From positions 5,394,001 to 5,458,000 of the forward strand of contig NZ_CP152376.1 in the NCBI RefSeq assembly GCF_038784515.1: a stretch of 64,000 nt of DNA, written 5' to 3'. This document shows positions 18,188 to 26,913 of the stretch, one piece after another. Numbering within the stretch: the stretch's first letter is position 1; the number at the start of each line of letters is the position of its first letter. The notes beneath the pieces are model-generated. The model worked only from the letters and a program-made list of their open reading frames with translations. It had not been told where the DNA came from and did not search any database. Source of the DNA: Rhodoferax sp. GW822-FHT02A01 (lineage in GTDB: Bacteria > Pseudomonadota > Gammaproteobacteria > Burkholderiales > Burkholderiaceae_C). The translations under genes were made by a program, and so were the position numbers.

Positions 18188-19435
18188 ATGCGACACCATT
18201 TACGCAAAATTTCAATCCCGCTATGGGCCCTGATCTGTCTGTTGCTGAACCTGCCGGCACATGCTCAGGAGCATTTCGCCACCGTCTTCCAGGTTCGTGG
18301 TGTGGTGACGGCTAGAAGCCTGGGCAGCGCAACCACGCATGAGCTCAAGATGGGTGACGCCGTGTACGTGGGCGAGCGGGTACAGGCCAGCAGCACCGGT
18401 GAAGCCGTGCTCAAGACCGATGATGCGGGCGTGATTGCGATCCGGCCCAACGCCATCTTCGTGGTGGAAAAATTCGCCGCCAAGGGCTCCGCGACGGACG
18501 GTCAGACCATCCATATTCTGCGCGGCGCACTGCGCATGATTTCGGGCTGGCTCAGTTTCAGCAGCAAGGAAAATTACAAGCTGACCACGCCGTCGGCCAC
18601 CGTAGGTATTCGCGGGACCGACCATGAACCCTTTGTGATCAGTACCGAAATGTCGGTGGACATGGACCAACCGGAAGGCACGTATGACAAGGTCGTATCG
18701 GGTGGCACCGTGTTGCAGTCCCCGGTGGGCGAAGTGGCGGTGGACCCCGGCAAGGTCGGCTTTGCGCCCGTCGTTGAGAAGCTGCGTGAACGCGCCCTGC
18801 TTACCGTGTTGATGCCCAAGATTCTTGATCGCGTGCCCGCCTTCTATGTGCCGGGCGCATTTGATGACCAGTTGGAAGCACTGGCCCGCCAGAGCATGGA
18901 TGAGGCCGTCAAAAGTGGCCGCGTACCCAAAGTAAACAAGACTGCGGCTCCGGCCCCCTCACCCAAACCGGTCGCCCCCGCACCGGCGAATACACCAGCC
19001 CCAACCCTTGCGCCCAGCACCGACAGCTCGGGTTGCCATGCCCGGCAGATCGCTGACCAATGGCTGGCCGAACTGGATGGTGCCATCCTGGTTCGCAATG
19101 CCAATGATTTCGTACAGAAATTCGCCCAAGATGCCGCCATCACCGCCCGCGTCCGCCGCTCTGACGGTGGTGTGGCCGAGTTGGGCTTCAATCGCAGCGA
19201 ACTGGCCGAAAGCACGTTCAAGGCGTTGGCGGATCTGGAGCAGTTCAGCAGCCGCCGCCCCGCAGTCAGCGCGCGCGACATGGGTGGCTGCAACAAGCTC
19301 CATATCGAAGCGGTCACCATTGAGAGCGGCGTACGCAGTGGCCAGTCTTATCGACTGGAGTCCCTGGAGAAATATGATCTGGAGCTCAAGGGTGGCAAGT
19401 GGATTGCGGTGAAGGCAGTTACCGAACAGCGCTAA
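18188..19435 (+). CDS. Exported FecR-domain protein with C-terminal NTF2-like-looking domain
   Basis: This is a periplasmic or surface protein of about 415 aa. After a signal peptide (IPLWALICLLLNLPAHAQ) comes a FecR domain (about 30-150) with LKMGDAVYVGERVQ and the hallmark TPSATVGIRGTDHE. A Pro/Ala linker (about 245-280) leads to a C-terminal domain (about 285-415) containing two Cys that could pair (SSGC and GGC); its ADQWLAELDGAILVRNANDF start hints at an NTF2-like fold, which I cannot confirm. ATG 18188 is chosen because GAGG lies 6 nt upstream; TTG 18176 is the alternative. It follows the CHAT gene by 39 bp and its TAA overlaps the convergent acyltransferase stop. Confidence 0.85.
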   Translation: MRHHLRKISIPLWALICLLLNLPAHAQEHFATVFQVRGVVTARSLGSATTHELKMGDAVYVGERVQASSTGEAVLKTDDAGVIAIRPNAIFVVEKFAAKGSATDGQTIHILRGALRMISGWLSFSSKENYKLTTPSATVGIRGTDHEPFVISTEMSVDMDQPEGTYDKVVSGGTVLQSPVGEVAVDPGKVGFAPVVEKLRERALLTVLMPKILDRVPAFYVPGAFDDQLEALARQSMDEAVKSGRVPKVNKTAAPAPSPKPVAPAPANTPAPTLAPSTDSSGCHARQIADQWLAELDGAILVRNANDFVQKFAQDAAITARVRRSDGGVAELGFNRSELAESTFKALADLEQFSSRRPAVSARDMGGCNKLHIEAVTIESGVRSGQSYRLESLEKYDLELKGGKWIAVKAVTEQR

Positions 19436-20496
19436 GTCACTGGTTTGACATTGAGGCCTATTGATTGCCTGCGGGTTCGGTTGTGCAGTGGCAACTCCAG
19501 CATGCGGTAGCTGATATGTCCCGCGATCAGAGCGCATAGGAATACGCACACAAGTGCCAGACCATTCAACTCGTTGCTTCCTACTTTCAAAACGCCCCAG
19601 AGTCTGCCCAAGGCAGAGATGACGAGCACGTGCGACAGATAGATTGAATACGAGCTGTCGCCAATCGAACGCAACCAAGCTGGAAGCAGACTTCCAGCCC
19701 GTTCCACTGCCACGAGACCGTAGCACAGAAGTGCCGCTGGAATACCAAATACAGGTAGGCGTCGCCAATCAACTGGAGCCATTCCCCAGCCAATATGCGT
19801 TGCAAAAATGGCATAGGCCACCACCCACCAAGCTAGCGCCAGCCACAACGCTGATTTTGCATATCGGAGCACAGAACGCGTCGCCGCAAGCCCGATCCAG
19901 CATCCTGCAATGAACTCACAAGTCAATGGGTGTGTCACAAGTTGCACCAAGGGCACCCGGGCTCCCCATTGCGAGGCGAAAAACAGTGGAACTGCGACAG
20001 CCCAAAGGCACAGGGTCACGTTCAGAAAACGCTGTGGAAACAGAAGCAGGACGGCAAACACCAGATAGAAATACATCTCGTGAATCAAGCTCCAACCCAC
20101 GCCCAACAATGGATAGGTCCCCTGCGGCAAGGGCAGAAGCAGAAACGACTCCCAAATCCGGATCTGGTTACCCTGCGCACTGTTTACCAACGTAGGCTGC
20201 AACCAGAATACGCCAAGCACGATGACGCTATAGAACCAGTACATCGGAAATATGCGCGAAAGCCGGTTGTACAAAAAGAGCGCGGACAATCGCACCTTTG
20301 AGTGCCACCCCCGGGTGACCGAAACCATTACAAACCCAGAAATCACAAAGAAGATGTCCACACCTGAGATTCCGATTGACAAGAACTCTGGCAGCAGATG
20401 ATTGCCAGAAAAGTATTTCTGCTCGATCACCGTAAGATGCGACAGCAACACCAGCATGACGGCAATGCCTCTCAGGGCTTGAATATTTTTAACCAT
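19432..20496 (-). CDS. Acyltransferase 3 family membrane protein (OafA/YrhL-like)
   Basis: This multi-pass inner-membrane O-acyltransferase probably modifies a surface polysaccharide or lipid. The start MVKNIQALRGIAVMLVLLSH, with the family motif L(R)G-I-A and the catalytic-type His, sets ATG 20496. Further family marks are GVDIFFVISGFVM, a conserved Arg-rich loop (YNRLSRIFPMYW) and about ten hydrophobic helices; there is no C-terminal SGNH domain at 354 aa. Base use looks less GC-rich than in its neighbours, which would fit horizontal transfer, common for this family. It overlaps the convergent FecR gene by 4 bp and no glycan genes are nearby, so the substrate is unknown. Confidence 0.9.
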   Translation of the reverse strand: MVKNIQALRGIAVMLVLLSHLTVIEQKYFSGNHLLPEFLSIGISGVDIFFVISGFVMVSVTRGWHSKVRLSALFLYNRLSRIFPMYWFYSVIVLGVFWLQPTLVNSAQGNQIRIWESFLLLPLPQGTYPLLGVGWSLIHEMYFYLVFAVLLLFPQRFLNVTLCLWAVAVPLFFASQWGARVPLVQLVTHPLTCEFIAGCWIGLAATRSVLRYAKSALWLALAWWVVAYAIFATHIGWGMAPVDWRRLPVFGIPAALLCYGLVAVERAGSLLPAWLRSIGDSSYSIYLSHVLVISALGRLWGVLKVGSNELNGLALVCVFLCALIAGHISYRMLELPLHNRTRRQSIGLNVKPVT

Positions 20497-20597
20497 TCGA
20501 TTGATCAGTTTGTCACGTGAAAGGCTCCAGCTCTGGCAATTTTGAATACGAGCCCGGCCTTGCGAGCAGTGTAGACTGCCCGCAGAGGACATCCATC

Positions 20598-21158
20598 ATG
20601 AAGAAACTTCTACTGATACTGACGTCACTCCAGATCTGCGCCTGCTCGAGCATGTTGCCCTCGGCCAAGCAGGCGGTGAATACGCCTTGGTCGGATTTTG
20701 AAGGTGCCAAGCGCAGCTACGACCAGATCACGCCCTTTGTCACCACCATGCAGACGGTGCGCGAGCTGGGATTCGACCCCTACAAGACAGCCAACATGAA
20801 GGTGCTGAACCAGGCGCAGGTGGTCAACGCGGTCCTGCCATCCCCTCTGCAGGATTCAGCTTCCATCCCCAAGGGCATTGTGGACTGCATGCGCGTGCAG
20901 GAGGGATGCGTGGGCTATCTGATGGAGCCCAGCAAGATTGACCAGAAACGCGAAGGCAGCTTTCTGCTGGACTTTCTGAACTTCAGACGCAACACGGTGA
21001 CCACCGGCTGGAAGTTTTCAGCGCTCATCGTCGTCATTGATGACAAGGTAGTTTACAAGCAATGGGACGGGCAACCCAAGATCGAAACCTCCGACCAGCG
21101 CACCAACCCCCTTGGCCCGCTGCAAAGCATGGGCGAGACGCTCAAGGTTGCACCGTGA
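20598..21158 (+). CDS. Predicted lipoprotein, unknown function
   Basis: The 186-aa protein begins MKKLLLILTSLQICACSS, where ICAC reads as a lipobox with Cys18 as the acylated residue, so an outer- or inner-membrane lipoprotein is likely. The mature part contains GAKRSYDQITPF, a CMRVQEGCVGY segment that could form a disulfide, and a beta-rich C-terminus; I do not recognise the family. The start ATG 20598 is chosen over upstream in-frame codons because it yields the lipoprotein signal. It is divergent from the acyltransferase gene and lies about 25 bp before the DUF2252 gene. Confidence 0.75.
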   Translation: MKKLLLILTSLQICACSSMLPSAKQAVNTPWSDFEGAKRSYDQITPFVTTMQTVRELGFDPYKTANMKVLNQAQVVNAVLPSPLQDSASIPKGIVDCMRVQEGCVGYLMEPSKIDQKREGSFLLDFLNFRRNTVTTGWKFSALIVVIDDKVVYKQWDGQPKIETSDQRTNPLGPLQSMGETLKVAP

Positions 21159-21183
21159 ACGGAGACTCTCTTTGCGTTTGAAG

Positions 21184-22398
21184 ATGGCCACTGACGCCGT
21201 GGTCCAGATCAGGAGCTTCAACGCAGGGCGCGACCCGCAGCGCCTGGCGATGAAGTACCAGAAGATGCGCGCCAGCACCTTCGCTTTTTTGCGCGCTACC
21301 TGCCACCTGTTTTACCAGCGGCTTGCAACGCAGGAGCGGCTGAAGGATGCGCCTCTGGTCTGGGCTTGCGGCGATCTGCATCTGGAAAACTTCGGCAGCT
21401 ACAAGGGCAGCAACGGCCAAGTCTATTTCGACCTGAACGACTTCGACGAAGCCGCACTGGCGCCAGCCAACTGGGATCTGGTGCGCATGTTGGCCAGCAT
21501 TGAAATCGGCGCCATGGACGCAGGCCTCAAGTCCAAGCGGGCGCAAGTGCTGTGCCAGGCTTTTGTGCAGGCCTATGCCGAGGCGCTCAGCCTGGGCAAG
21601 TCCTACTGGCTGGAACGCGAGACAGCCACGGGCCCGATTCATCATTTGTTATCCGATCTGCGTGAGCGCAAACGCAGCGCGTTTCTGGACACGCGCACCG
21701 ATGTCCGTGGGGGCAAGCGCGCCATACGGCTGGACGGCAAGAAGGCCCTGCCAGCGAGCGCGCAGGAGCGCAAGCATGTCAAGGCACTCATCTCCTCGTA
21801 TGCATCAACACTGTCCACTCCAGGCTTCTACCGCGTGCTGGACGTGGCGCGACGCATCGCGGGAACCGGCAGCCTGGGTCTGGAGCGCTACATGGTGCTG
21901 GTGCAGGGCAAGGGCGGCGTGGATGGCAACTACCTGCTGGACCTCAAGCGCGCGGTGCCTTCCTCGCTCACTCCGTATCTGAAGACAAAACAGCCGCGCT
22001 GGCCCAGTGAGGGGCAAAGGGTGGTGACACTGCAGCAGCGCATACAGGCCGTGCCCATGGCCTTCCTGAATTCCATTGAAGATGCAAAGGCCTCCTACGT
22101 GTTGCGCGCCCTGCAACCCTCGGAAGATCGCATCCGCATTTCGGAGTCCACACTGGCACCCGGTGGGCAGGAAGATCTGATCCATGCCATGGGCCAGATG
22201 GTTGCCTGGGCCCACCTGCGCACCTGTGCCCGCCAAGGCTCTGCCGGTGCGGACGAATTGATCGCCTTTGGTAAACGCAAGGCATGGCGCTCGCCGCTGC
22301 TGGCAAGCGCCAAGCGCTGTGCCCAGCAGGTGCGCCAGGACGCCGTTCTGTTCAACCAGGCCTACGACCGTGGGGAGTTCGATGTCCACTCCAGCTGA
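21184..22398 (+). CDS. DUF2252 family protein
   Basis: This 404-aa uncharacterised protein contains the DUF2252 signature KMRASTFAFLRATCHLFYQR, then CGDLHLENFGSYKG and FDLNDFDEA. The last two blocks look like the catalytic-loop and metal-binding motifs of aminoglycoside-phosphotransferase/kinase-like folds, so a phosphotransfer activity is possible but unproven. ATG 21184 is taken as the start; TTG 21172 is an alternative with a better-spaced GGAG site. Its last 17 bp overlap the start of the SulP transporter gene, pointing to co-translation. Confidence 0.88.
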   Translation: MATDAVVQIRSFNAGRDPQRLAMKYQKMRASTFAFLRATCHLFYQRLATQERLKDAPLVWACGDLHLENFGSYKGSNGQVYFDLNDFDEAALAPANWDLVRMLASIEIGAMDAGLKSKRAQVLCQAFVQAYAEALSLGKSYWLERETATGPIHHLLSDLRERKRSAFLDTRTDVRGGKRAIRLDGKKALPASAQERKHVKALISSYASTLSTPGFYRVLDVARRIAGTGSLGLERYMVLVQGKGGVDGNYLLDLKRAVPSSLTPYLKTKQPRWPSEGQRVVTLQQRIQAVPMAFLNSIEDAKASYVLRALQPSEDRIRISESTLAPGGQEDLIHAMGQMVAWAHLRTCARQGSAGADELIAFGKRKAWRSPLLASAKRCAQQVRQDAVLFNQAYDRGEFDVHSS

Positions 22399-24043
22399 GG
22401 TGGTGGCACAGCCCGCACCACGCTGGCGCGACCTGGTTGCCGGCTTGTGCGTAGCCGGCCTGCTGCTGCCCGAAGCGGTCGCCTACGCAGGCCTGGCCCA
22501 TCTTCCGGTGACGCACGCCCTGACGGCCGTGCTGGTGGGTTTGGCGCTTTATGCGCTTTTTGGCGGTAGCCGCTTTGCCATTGTTTCCCCGACGTCCAGC
22601 ACGGCCACACTGGTTGCAGCGGCGGCCGTGTCCGTAAGCGGGAGCACCGTACTGCAAGATGGCGCGGCCTATGTGCAGGCCGTGTTGGCACTGGTGCTGC
22701 TGTGTGGCGTGATGCTGATCCTGCTGGCCTTTGCCAAGCAGGGACAACTGTCGTCCTTCATCTCGCGCCCGGTACTCAAGGGCTTTGCCTTTGCCCTGGC
22801 AATTTCCATTGCGGTGAAGCAACTGCCCGACGCATTCGGTTTTCCATTACCGGCCCAACTGGTCACGGACCCGGTCCATGTCCTGTACTTCACGCTGGGC
22901 CACATGGAACTCTGGCATGGCCCCAGCGTGGCCATTGCCGTGGCCGCTACGCTGCTCATCGCTGCCTTGCATCGCAAACCGCAGATTCCCGCTTCGCTGC
23001 TGGTGATCGTGCTGGCCATTGCGGCGGCCTATCTGGGGAACCTGAAGGCGCTGGGGGTGCAGGAAATCGGCGCCATAGAGGCGGTTACCCTGCAGTTTGG
23101 CTTTCCTGATCTGAGCATGCCCCAGTGGATGCGCGCTGGTGAACTGGCATTCGGGCTGGTCATGCTGGTGTTTGCCGAGTCCTGGGGCAGCATGCGTCCC
23201 ATGGCACTTGCGCATGGCGACACGCTGGATGCCAACCGCGAGTTGCTGGTGGTGGGAGCGTGCAATACAGCCTCCGCACTGCTGCATGGGATGCCAGTGG
23301 GCGCCGGCTTTTCCGCGACCTCGGCCAATGCGGCTGCCGGCGCAGTTTCCAGAAAATCCGGCGCCGTGGCGCTGGTGGCAGTGCTTGCCACGCTGATCTT
23401 TGCCCTGCCCGCCCTGCACTACCTGCCCCGACCCGTGCTGGCCGTGGCCGTCATCAGTGCGCTGTGGCATGCGCTGTCCATCAAGCCCTTGATCAGCCTC
23501 TGGCGTATGAACCGCGACCGGGTGCTGCTGGTGGGTGCGGCACTGGCCGTGCTGTTTCTGGGCGTGCTGGACGGCATGCTGGCATCGGTGGGGCTGTCCA
23601 TCGTGATTGCATTGAACCGCTTCAGCCAGCCCGTGGTACATGAGCTGGGGGAGCTGGGCAGCTCACGCAACTTTGTCGATATCCATGTGCAGCAAGGTGC
23701 CCTCGCAAAACCGGGGCTGCTCATTCTGCGCCCGGAGGAGCCCCTGTTTTTTGCCAGCGCCGAGCGCGTCACCGCCGAGATCGGCAAGTTGCTGCGTGCC
23801 CGGCCAGGCGTGAAAGCCGTCATCCTCAGCCTGGAGGAAAGCGGCGACCTCGACAGCACCGCGGTGGACTGCCTGGTGGAGCTGGATCAGCAACTCAAGT
23901 CCCTGGGCACCACGCTCTACATCGCCCGAGCCAAGACCACCGTGCGCAGCTTGCTGGCCAACTGGGACCCATCAGGTTTGGGCCAGGAGCAGCGCATGTT
24001 CTGGAGCGTTGCTGACGCAGTCGAGTTTGCACAGCAACGCTGA
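22382..24043 (+). CDS. SulP family anion transporter with STAS domain
   Basis: This inner-membrane anion transporter of the SLC26/SulP family takes substrates such as sulfate, bicarbonate or dicarboxylates. The start MSTPAEVV at 22382 has GGGGAG upstream. The family entry motif LLLPEAVAYAGLAHLPV is near residue 30, there are about 11-12 hydrophobic helices, and a C-terminal cytoplasmic STAS domain (about 440-550) includes VILSLEESGDLDSTAVDCL. Substrate cannot be decided; no carbonic anhydrase or sulfate genes are near. It overlaps the end of the DUF2252 gene by 17 bp. Confidence 0.92.
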   Translation: MSTPAEVVAQPAPRWRDLVAGLCVAGLLLPEAVAYAGLAHLPVTHALTAVLVGLALYALFGGSRFAIVSPTSSTATLVAAAAVSVSGSTVLQDGAAYVQAVLALVLLCGVMLILLAFAKQGQLSSFISRPVLKGFAFALAISIAVKQLPDAFGFPLPAQLVTDPVHVLYFTLGHMELWHGPSVAIAVAATLLIAALHRKPQIPASLLVIVLAIAAAYLGNLKALGVQEIGAIEAVTLQFGFPDLSMPQWMRAGELAFGLVMLVFAESWGSMRPMALAHGDTLDANRELLVVGACNTASALLHGMPVGAGFSATSANAAAGAVSRKSGAVALVAVLATLIFALPALHYLPRPVLAVAVISALWHALSIKPLISLWRMNRDRVLLVGAALAVLFLGVLDGMLASVGLSIVIALNRFSQPVVHELGELGSSRNFVDIHVQQGALAKPGLLILRPEEPLFFASAERVTAEIGKLLRARPGVKAVILSLEESGDLDSTAVDCLVELDQQLKSLGTTLYIARAKTTVRSLLANWDPSGLGQEQRMFWSVADAVEFAQQR

Positions 24044-24046
24044 CGC

Positions 24047-24946
24047 TCAATTCATCTGCATGCCTTCCACCAGGGCCTTGACGTTGTAGCGCATCAGCTG
24101 GAGGTAGCTGGCACCTTCGGCGTTGGACTTGGATAGCGCATCGGCAAACAGCGGACGCCCCAGGATGACGCCGGTGTCCTTGGCGATCTGGGTGATCAGC
24201 TTGGAGTTGCTCATGTTCTCCAGAAACACGGCCTTGATCTGCTCTTGCTTGATTTGCCGTATGAGCTTGGCCACGCCCTTGGCACTGGGCTCGGCTTCGG
24301 TGGAAATGCCCTGGGGTGCCAGCAAGGTGACACCAAAGTGCGCACCGAAGTAGCCGAACGCATCGTGGCTGGTGATCACCTTGCGCTTGGGTGCCGGGAT
24401 GGTGGCAATCTGCTCCTGGGCCCAGGTGTCGAGCTTCTGCAATTCGGCCACATAGCTCTCCGCATGGGCACGGTAGATGGCAGCGCCATCGGGGTCCAGC
24501 TTGGACAGTCCCGCTGCAATGTTGCGCACGTACAGAATCACGTTGGTGGGGTCCTGCCAGGCGTGCGGGTCGGTCTCCACTCCACCACCCGTTTCAGCCG
24601 GCATGGTACGTGCAGTCACACCGTCCGAGGCTTGCACCACCAGCCCCTTGTAGCCGGAAGACTTCACCAGCTTGGCCATCCAGGGCTCAAACCCCAGACC
24701 GTTGGTGACCACCAGTTGTGACTGCAGGATGCGTTTGGCATGTGTGGGCTTGGGCTCGAACACGTGAGCATCCTCATCCGGTCCAACCAGGGCATGCACC
24801 TCCACCCGGTCTGCCCCCACCACCTGCACCAAGTCCTGCAGGACGCTGAAGCTGGTGGTGACCTGAACCTTGCCCGCCGCCAGGGCAGAGGCGTTGAGAA
24901 AGACAAAGGCGGCAAGCGCCAGTAGCCATTGCGAAAGACGTTTCAT
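24047..24946 (-). CDS. Zn/Mn-type ABC transporter substrate-binding protein (ZnuA/TroA family)
   Basis: This periplasmic cluster A-I metal-binding protein has a signal peptide (LLALAAFVFLNASALAAG) set by ATG 24946. The expected metal ligands are visible: His in GPDEDAHVFEP, His in ETDPHAWQDP, His in SHDAFGYFG, and a late acidic residue in GRPLFADAL. The His-rich loop of many ZnuA proteins is absent, so zinc versus manganese cannot be settled from this protein alone. The Fur/Zur-family neighbour favours zinc. It is the last gene of a metal importer operon after the permease (46-bp gap), and ends 4 bp from the convergent SulP gene. Confidence 0.9.
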   Translation of the reverse strand: MKRLSQWLLALAAFVFLNASALAAGKVQVTTSFSVLQDLVQVVGADRVEVHALVGPDEDAHVFEPKPTHAKRILQSQLVVTNGLGFEPWMAKLVKSSGYKGLVVQASDGVTARTMPAETGGGVETDPHAWQDPTNVILYVRNIAAGLSKLDPDGAAIYRAHAESYVAELQKLDTWAQEQIATIPAPKRKVITSHDAFGYFGAHFGVTLLAPQGISTEAEPSAKGVAKLIRQIKQEQIKAVFLENMSNSKLITQIAKDTGVILGRPLFADALSKSNAEGASYLQLMRYNVKALVEGMQMN

Positions 24947-24992
24947 GGATATCACCCAAATAGAGATTGTTGAAAAAAGAAGAAAAGCGTGC

Positions 24993-25877
24993 TCAGGCCG
25001 GTCGCGCCCGTAGCGGTGCGGCGCGTTGCAGCCAGCCACCCGGCGCCAGGACCAGCGACACCCCATACAAGGCGCCGCAACAGCCGATGATGGTGGGGCC
25101 TGTGGGCGTGTTGAAGTGGTAGGAAAGCAGCAACCCGCTGGCTGCTGCAGCCATCGCTTGCGCACTGGCGTTGACCAGTTGTGCTGGCAGGCTGTCATGC
25201 CAGAGCCGGGCGGACACGGCGGGCAGCATCATCAGGCCGACCGCCATTAACGTGCCCAGGGTCTGGAAGCCTGCCACCAGGTTCAGCACCACCAGAATCA
25301 GAAAGCCTTGCTGCCATAGCCAGCCGCGGCGCCCCGAGGCCGCCAGAAACAGCGGATCAAAGCTCTCCAGCACCAGCCCCCGGTAGAGCACGGCCAACGC
25401 CACTAGGCTGAGGCTGGCAACGCCAACCACCCACTGCAAGCCCGCCCCATCCACACCCAGCGCGCTGCCAAAGAGGATGTGCAGCAAGTCCAGCTGGCTG
25501 CCCTGGCGAGAAATCAACACCACCCCCAGAGCCAGCGCGACAAGGTACATGGCCGTCAGACTGGCGTCTTCCTTGAGCGTGGTGACATTGCTGACCACGC
25601 CTGCCACCGCCACCACGGCAATCCCAGCCAACACGCCCCCCAGTGCCATGGCGGACAAGGACAGCCCGCACAGCATGAAGCCCATGGCCACGCCCGGCAA
25701 CACCGCGTGGCTGAGCGCGTCCCCCAACAGACTCATGCGGCGCAAGGTCAGGAACACGCCCAGCGGCGCAGCACTCATCGAGAGCGCCATGCTGGCCACC
25801 AGCGCGCGACGCATGAAAGCAAATTCGGCAAACGGGCCGACCGCCAAATCCCACAGACTCTGGACCATGGATGTCAT
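24993..25877 (-). CDS. ABC-3 family metal transporter permease (ZnuB-like)
   Basis: This inner-membrane channel subunit of the zinc/manganese importer has 294 aa and about 8 hydrophobic helices. The conserved stretches MSLLGDALSHAVLPGVAMGF and LVAGFQTLGTLMAVGLMMLP are typical of the ZnuB/MntB/TroC family. The ATG at 25877 overlaps the stop of the ATPase gene (ATGA), and the binding-protein gene follows. Confidence 0.92.
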   Translation of the reverse strand: MTSMVQSLWDLAVGPFAEFAFMRRALVASMALSMSAAPLGVFLTLRRMSLLGDALSHAVLPGVAMGFMLCGLSLSAMALGGVLAGIAVVAVAGVVSNVTTLKEDASLTAMYLVALALGVVLISRQGSQLDLLHILFGSALGVDGAGLQWVVGVASLSLVALAVLYRGLVLESFDPLFLAASGRRGWLWQQGFLILVVLNLVAGFQTLGTLMAVGLMMLPAVSARLWHDSLPAQLVNASAQAMAAAASGLLLSYHFNTPTGPTIIGCCGALYGVSLVLAPGGWLQRAAPLRARPA

Positions 25878-26632
25878 GCGCCCACCGCCCTTGGCGTTCC
25901 CCAGGCGCCCTCGTGGGTTGCACCGGCGCCATCGGATTCCCAGGATTCCGCCAGGCGGCGTACACGCTGCAGATGCACGTCCTGCAGAACGTCCGAAGTC
26001 TTGCCCCAGGCCACGACCTCGCGTGCCAGCAGCAGGGTTTGTGGAAAGTGCAGGCGTGCCTGCACTTCATCATGGATCACGGCAACCACGGTGCGCTGCT
26101 GCGCATGCCACTGCGCCACGATCTCCAGCAGTGTTTGCGTGGTGCGGCCATCTACGGCGTTGAAGGGCTCATCCAGCAGGATGAGCGGCGCATCCTGCAC
26201 CAGCAGCCGCGCAAACAAAGCCCGCTGCAACTGCCCGCTTGACAGCGTTCCGATAGCGCGCTGCTCCACCCCCTCCAGACCCACGGTATGCAAAGCCTGG
26301 TCCACACGTGCACGCAGGTCGGCATCGATACGCCGCACAGCGCCTGCGGCACCCCATGCGCCCAGCATGACGCAGTCGCGCACATGGATGGGAAAACTGC
26401 GGTCTATCTCCGCCAGCTGCGGCAGATAAGCGACTCGACTGATCGGCACGCTCAGTTGCAGCATGCCCGAGCGCAGAGGCAAGGCGCCCACCAGGGCCTT
26501 GAGCAAGCTGCTCTTGCCTGCCCCATTGGGGCCCATCACCGCAGTGAGCGAGCCCGCCGCAAAAAAACCGCTGACTTGCTGCAAGGCAGTCTGGCGGCGG
26601 TAGCCCACACACAAGTTGTCCAGACGGATCAT
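25874..26632 (-). CDS. Metal ABC transporter ATP-binding protein (ZnuC-like)
   Basis: This 252-aa ATPase energises the metal importer. It has Walker A GPNGAGKSSLL, signature LSSGQLQRALFARLL and Walker B LILLDEPFNAVD. The start MIRLDNLCVGYRR at ATG 26632 is chosen because it overlaps the stop of the small upstream membrane protein (ATGA) and begins at the usual family position. Its own stop overlaps the permease start. Confidence 0.92.
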   Translation of the reverse strand: MIRLDNLCVGYRRQTALQQVSGFFAAGSLTAVMGPNGAGKSSLLKALVGALPLRSGMLQLSVPISRVAYLPQLAEIDRSFPIHVRDCVMLGAWGAAGAVRRIDADLRARVDQALHTVGLEGVEQRAIGTLSSGQLQRALFARLLVQDAPLILLDEPFNAVDGRTTQTLLEIVAQWHAQQRTVVAVIHDEVQARLHFPQTLLLAREVVAWGKTSDVLQDVHLQRVRRLAESWESDGAGATHEGAWGTPRAVGA

Positions 26633-26772
26633 GGTGCAAGCGGCGCATTCGCCCAGTTCACGGCCAGCCACAACAGCATCAACAGCGGCGCCACCGCCGC
26701 GATGCGCAACCAGGCTGGCCAGGCCAGAAACGAAGGCGCACGGAGAAAGAAAGACAAGGGTTTAGAGCTCAT
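26629..26772 (-). CDS. Small single-pass membrane protein heading the metal importer operon
   Basis: This predicted 47-aa protein begins MSSKPLSFFLRAPSF and has one hydrophobic helix (LRIAAVAPLLMLLWLAVNW). Its TGA overlaps the ATG of the ABC ATPase gene, the same 4-bp coupling used further down the operon, which is the main reason to call it real. It has no recognisable domain. It may be a leader for translational coupling or a small transporter-associated protein. The palindromic operator region lies directly upstream. Confidence 0.6.
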   Translation of the reverse strand: MSSKPLSFFLRAPSFLAWPAWLRIAAVAPLLMLLWLAVNWANAPLAP

Positions 26773-26837
26773 TACGAGACGATCTTTACAAGGGCTTGAT
26801 AAATATCCGGAGGCAGATTCATAGAATTGCAATCAAA

Positions 26838-26898
26838 TTGCGTTAAAGTCTAACGCAAATATGTTGCTTTAATTTTTATACGCAACTTTGTTGCGTTA
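26838..26898. promoter_or_regulatory. Candidate Zur/Fur-type operator region between divergent metal genes
   Basis: This AT-rich spacer holds a perfect palindrome, TTGCGTTA-N5-TAACGCAA (26838-26858), and a second inverted pair, ACGCAA-N5-TTGCGT (26880-26896), inside which another full TTGCGTTA half-site begins (26891-26898). The two direct TTGCGTTA copies start 53 bp apart, about five helical turns. The spacer lies between the start of the metal importer operon (26772) and the Fur/Zur-family gene (26914). Autoregulation and zinc-dependent repression of both directions are inferred. Confidence 0.6.
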
Positions 26899-26913
26899 CT
26901 TTACATTCCCGCC

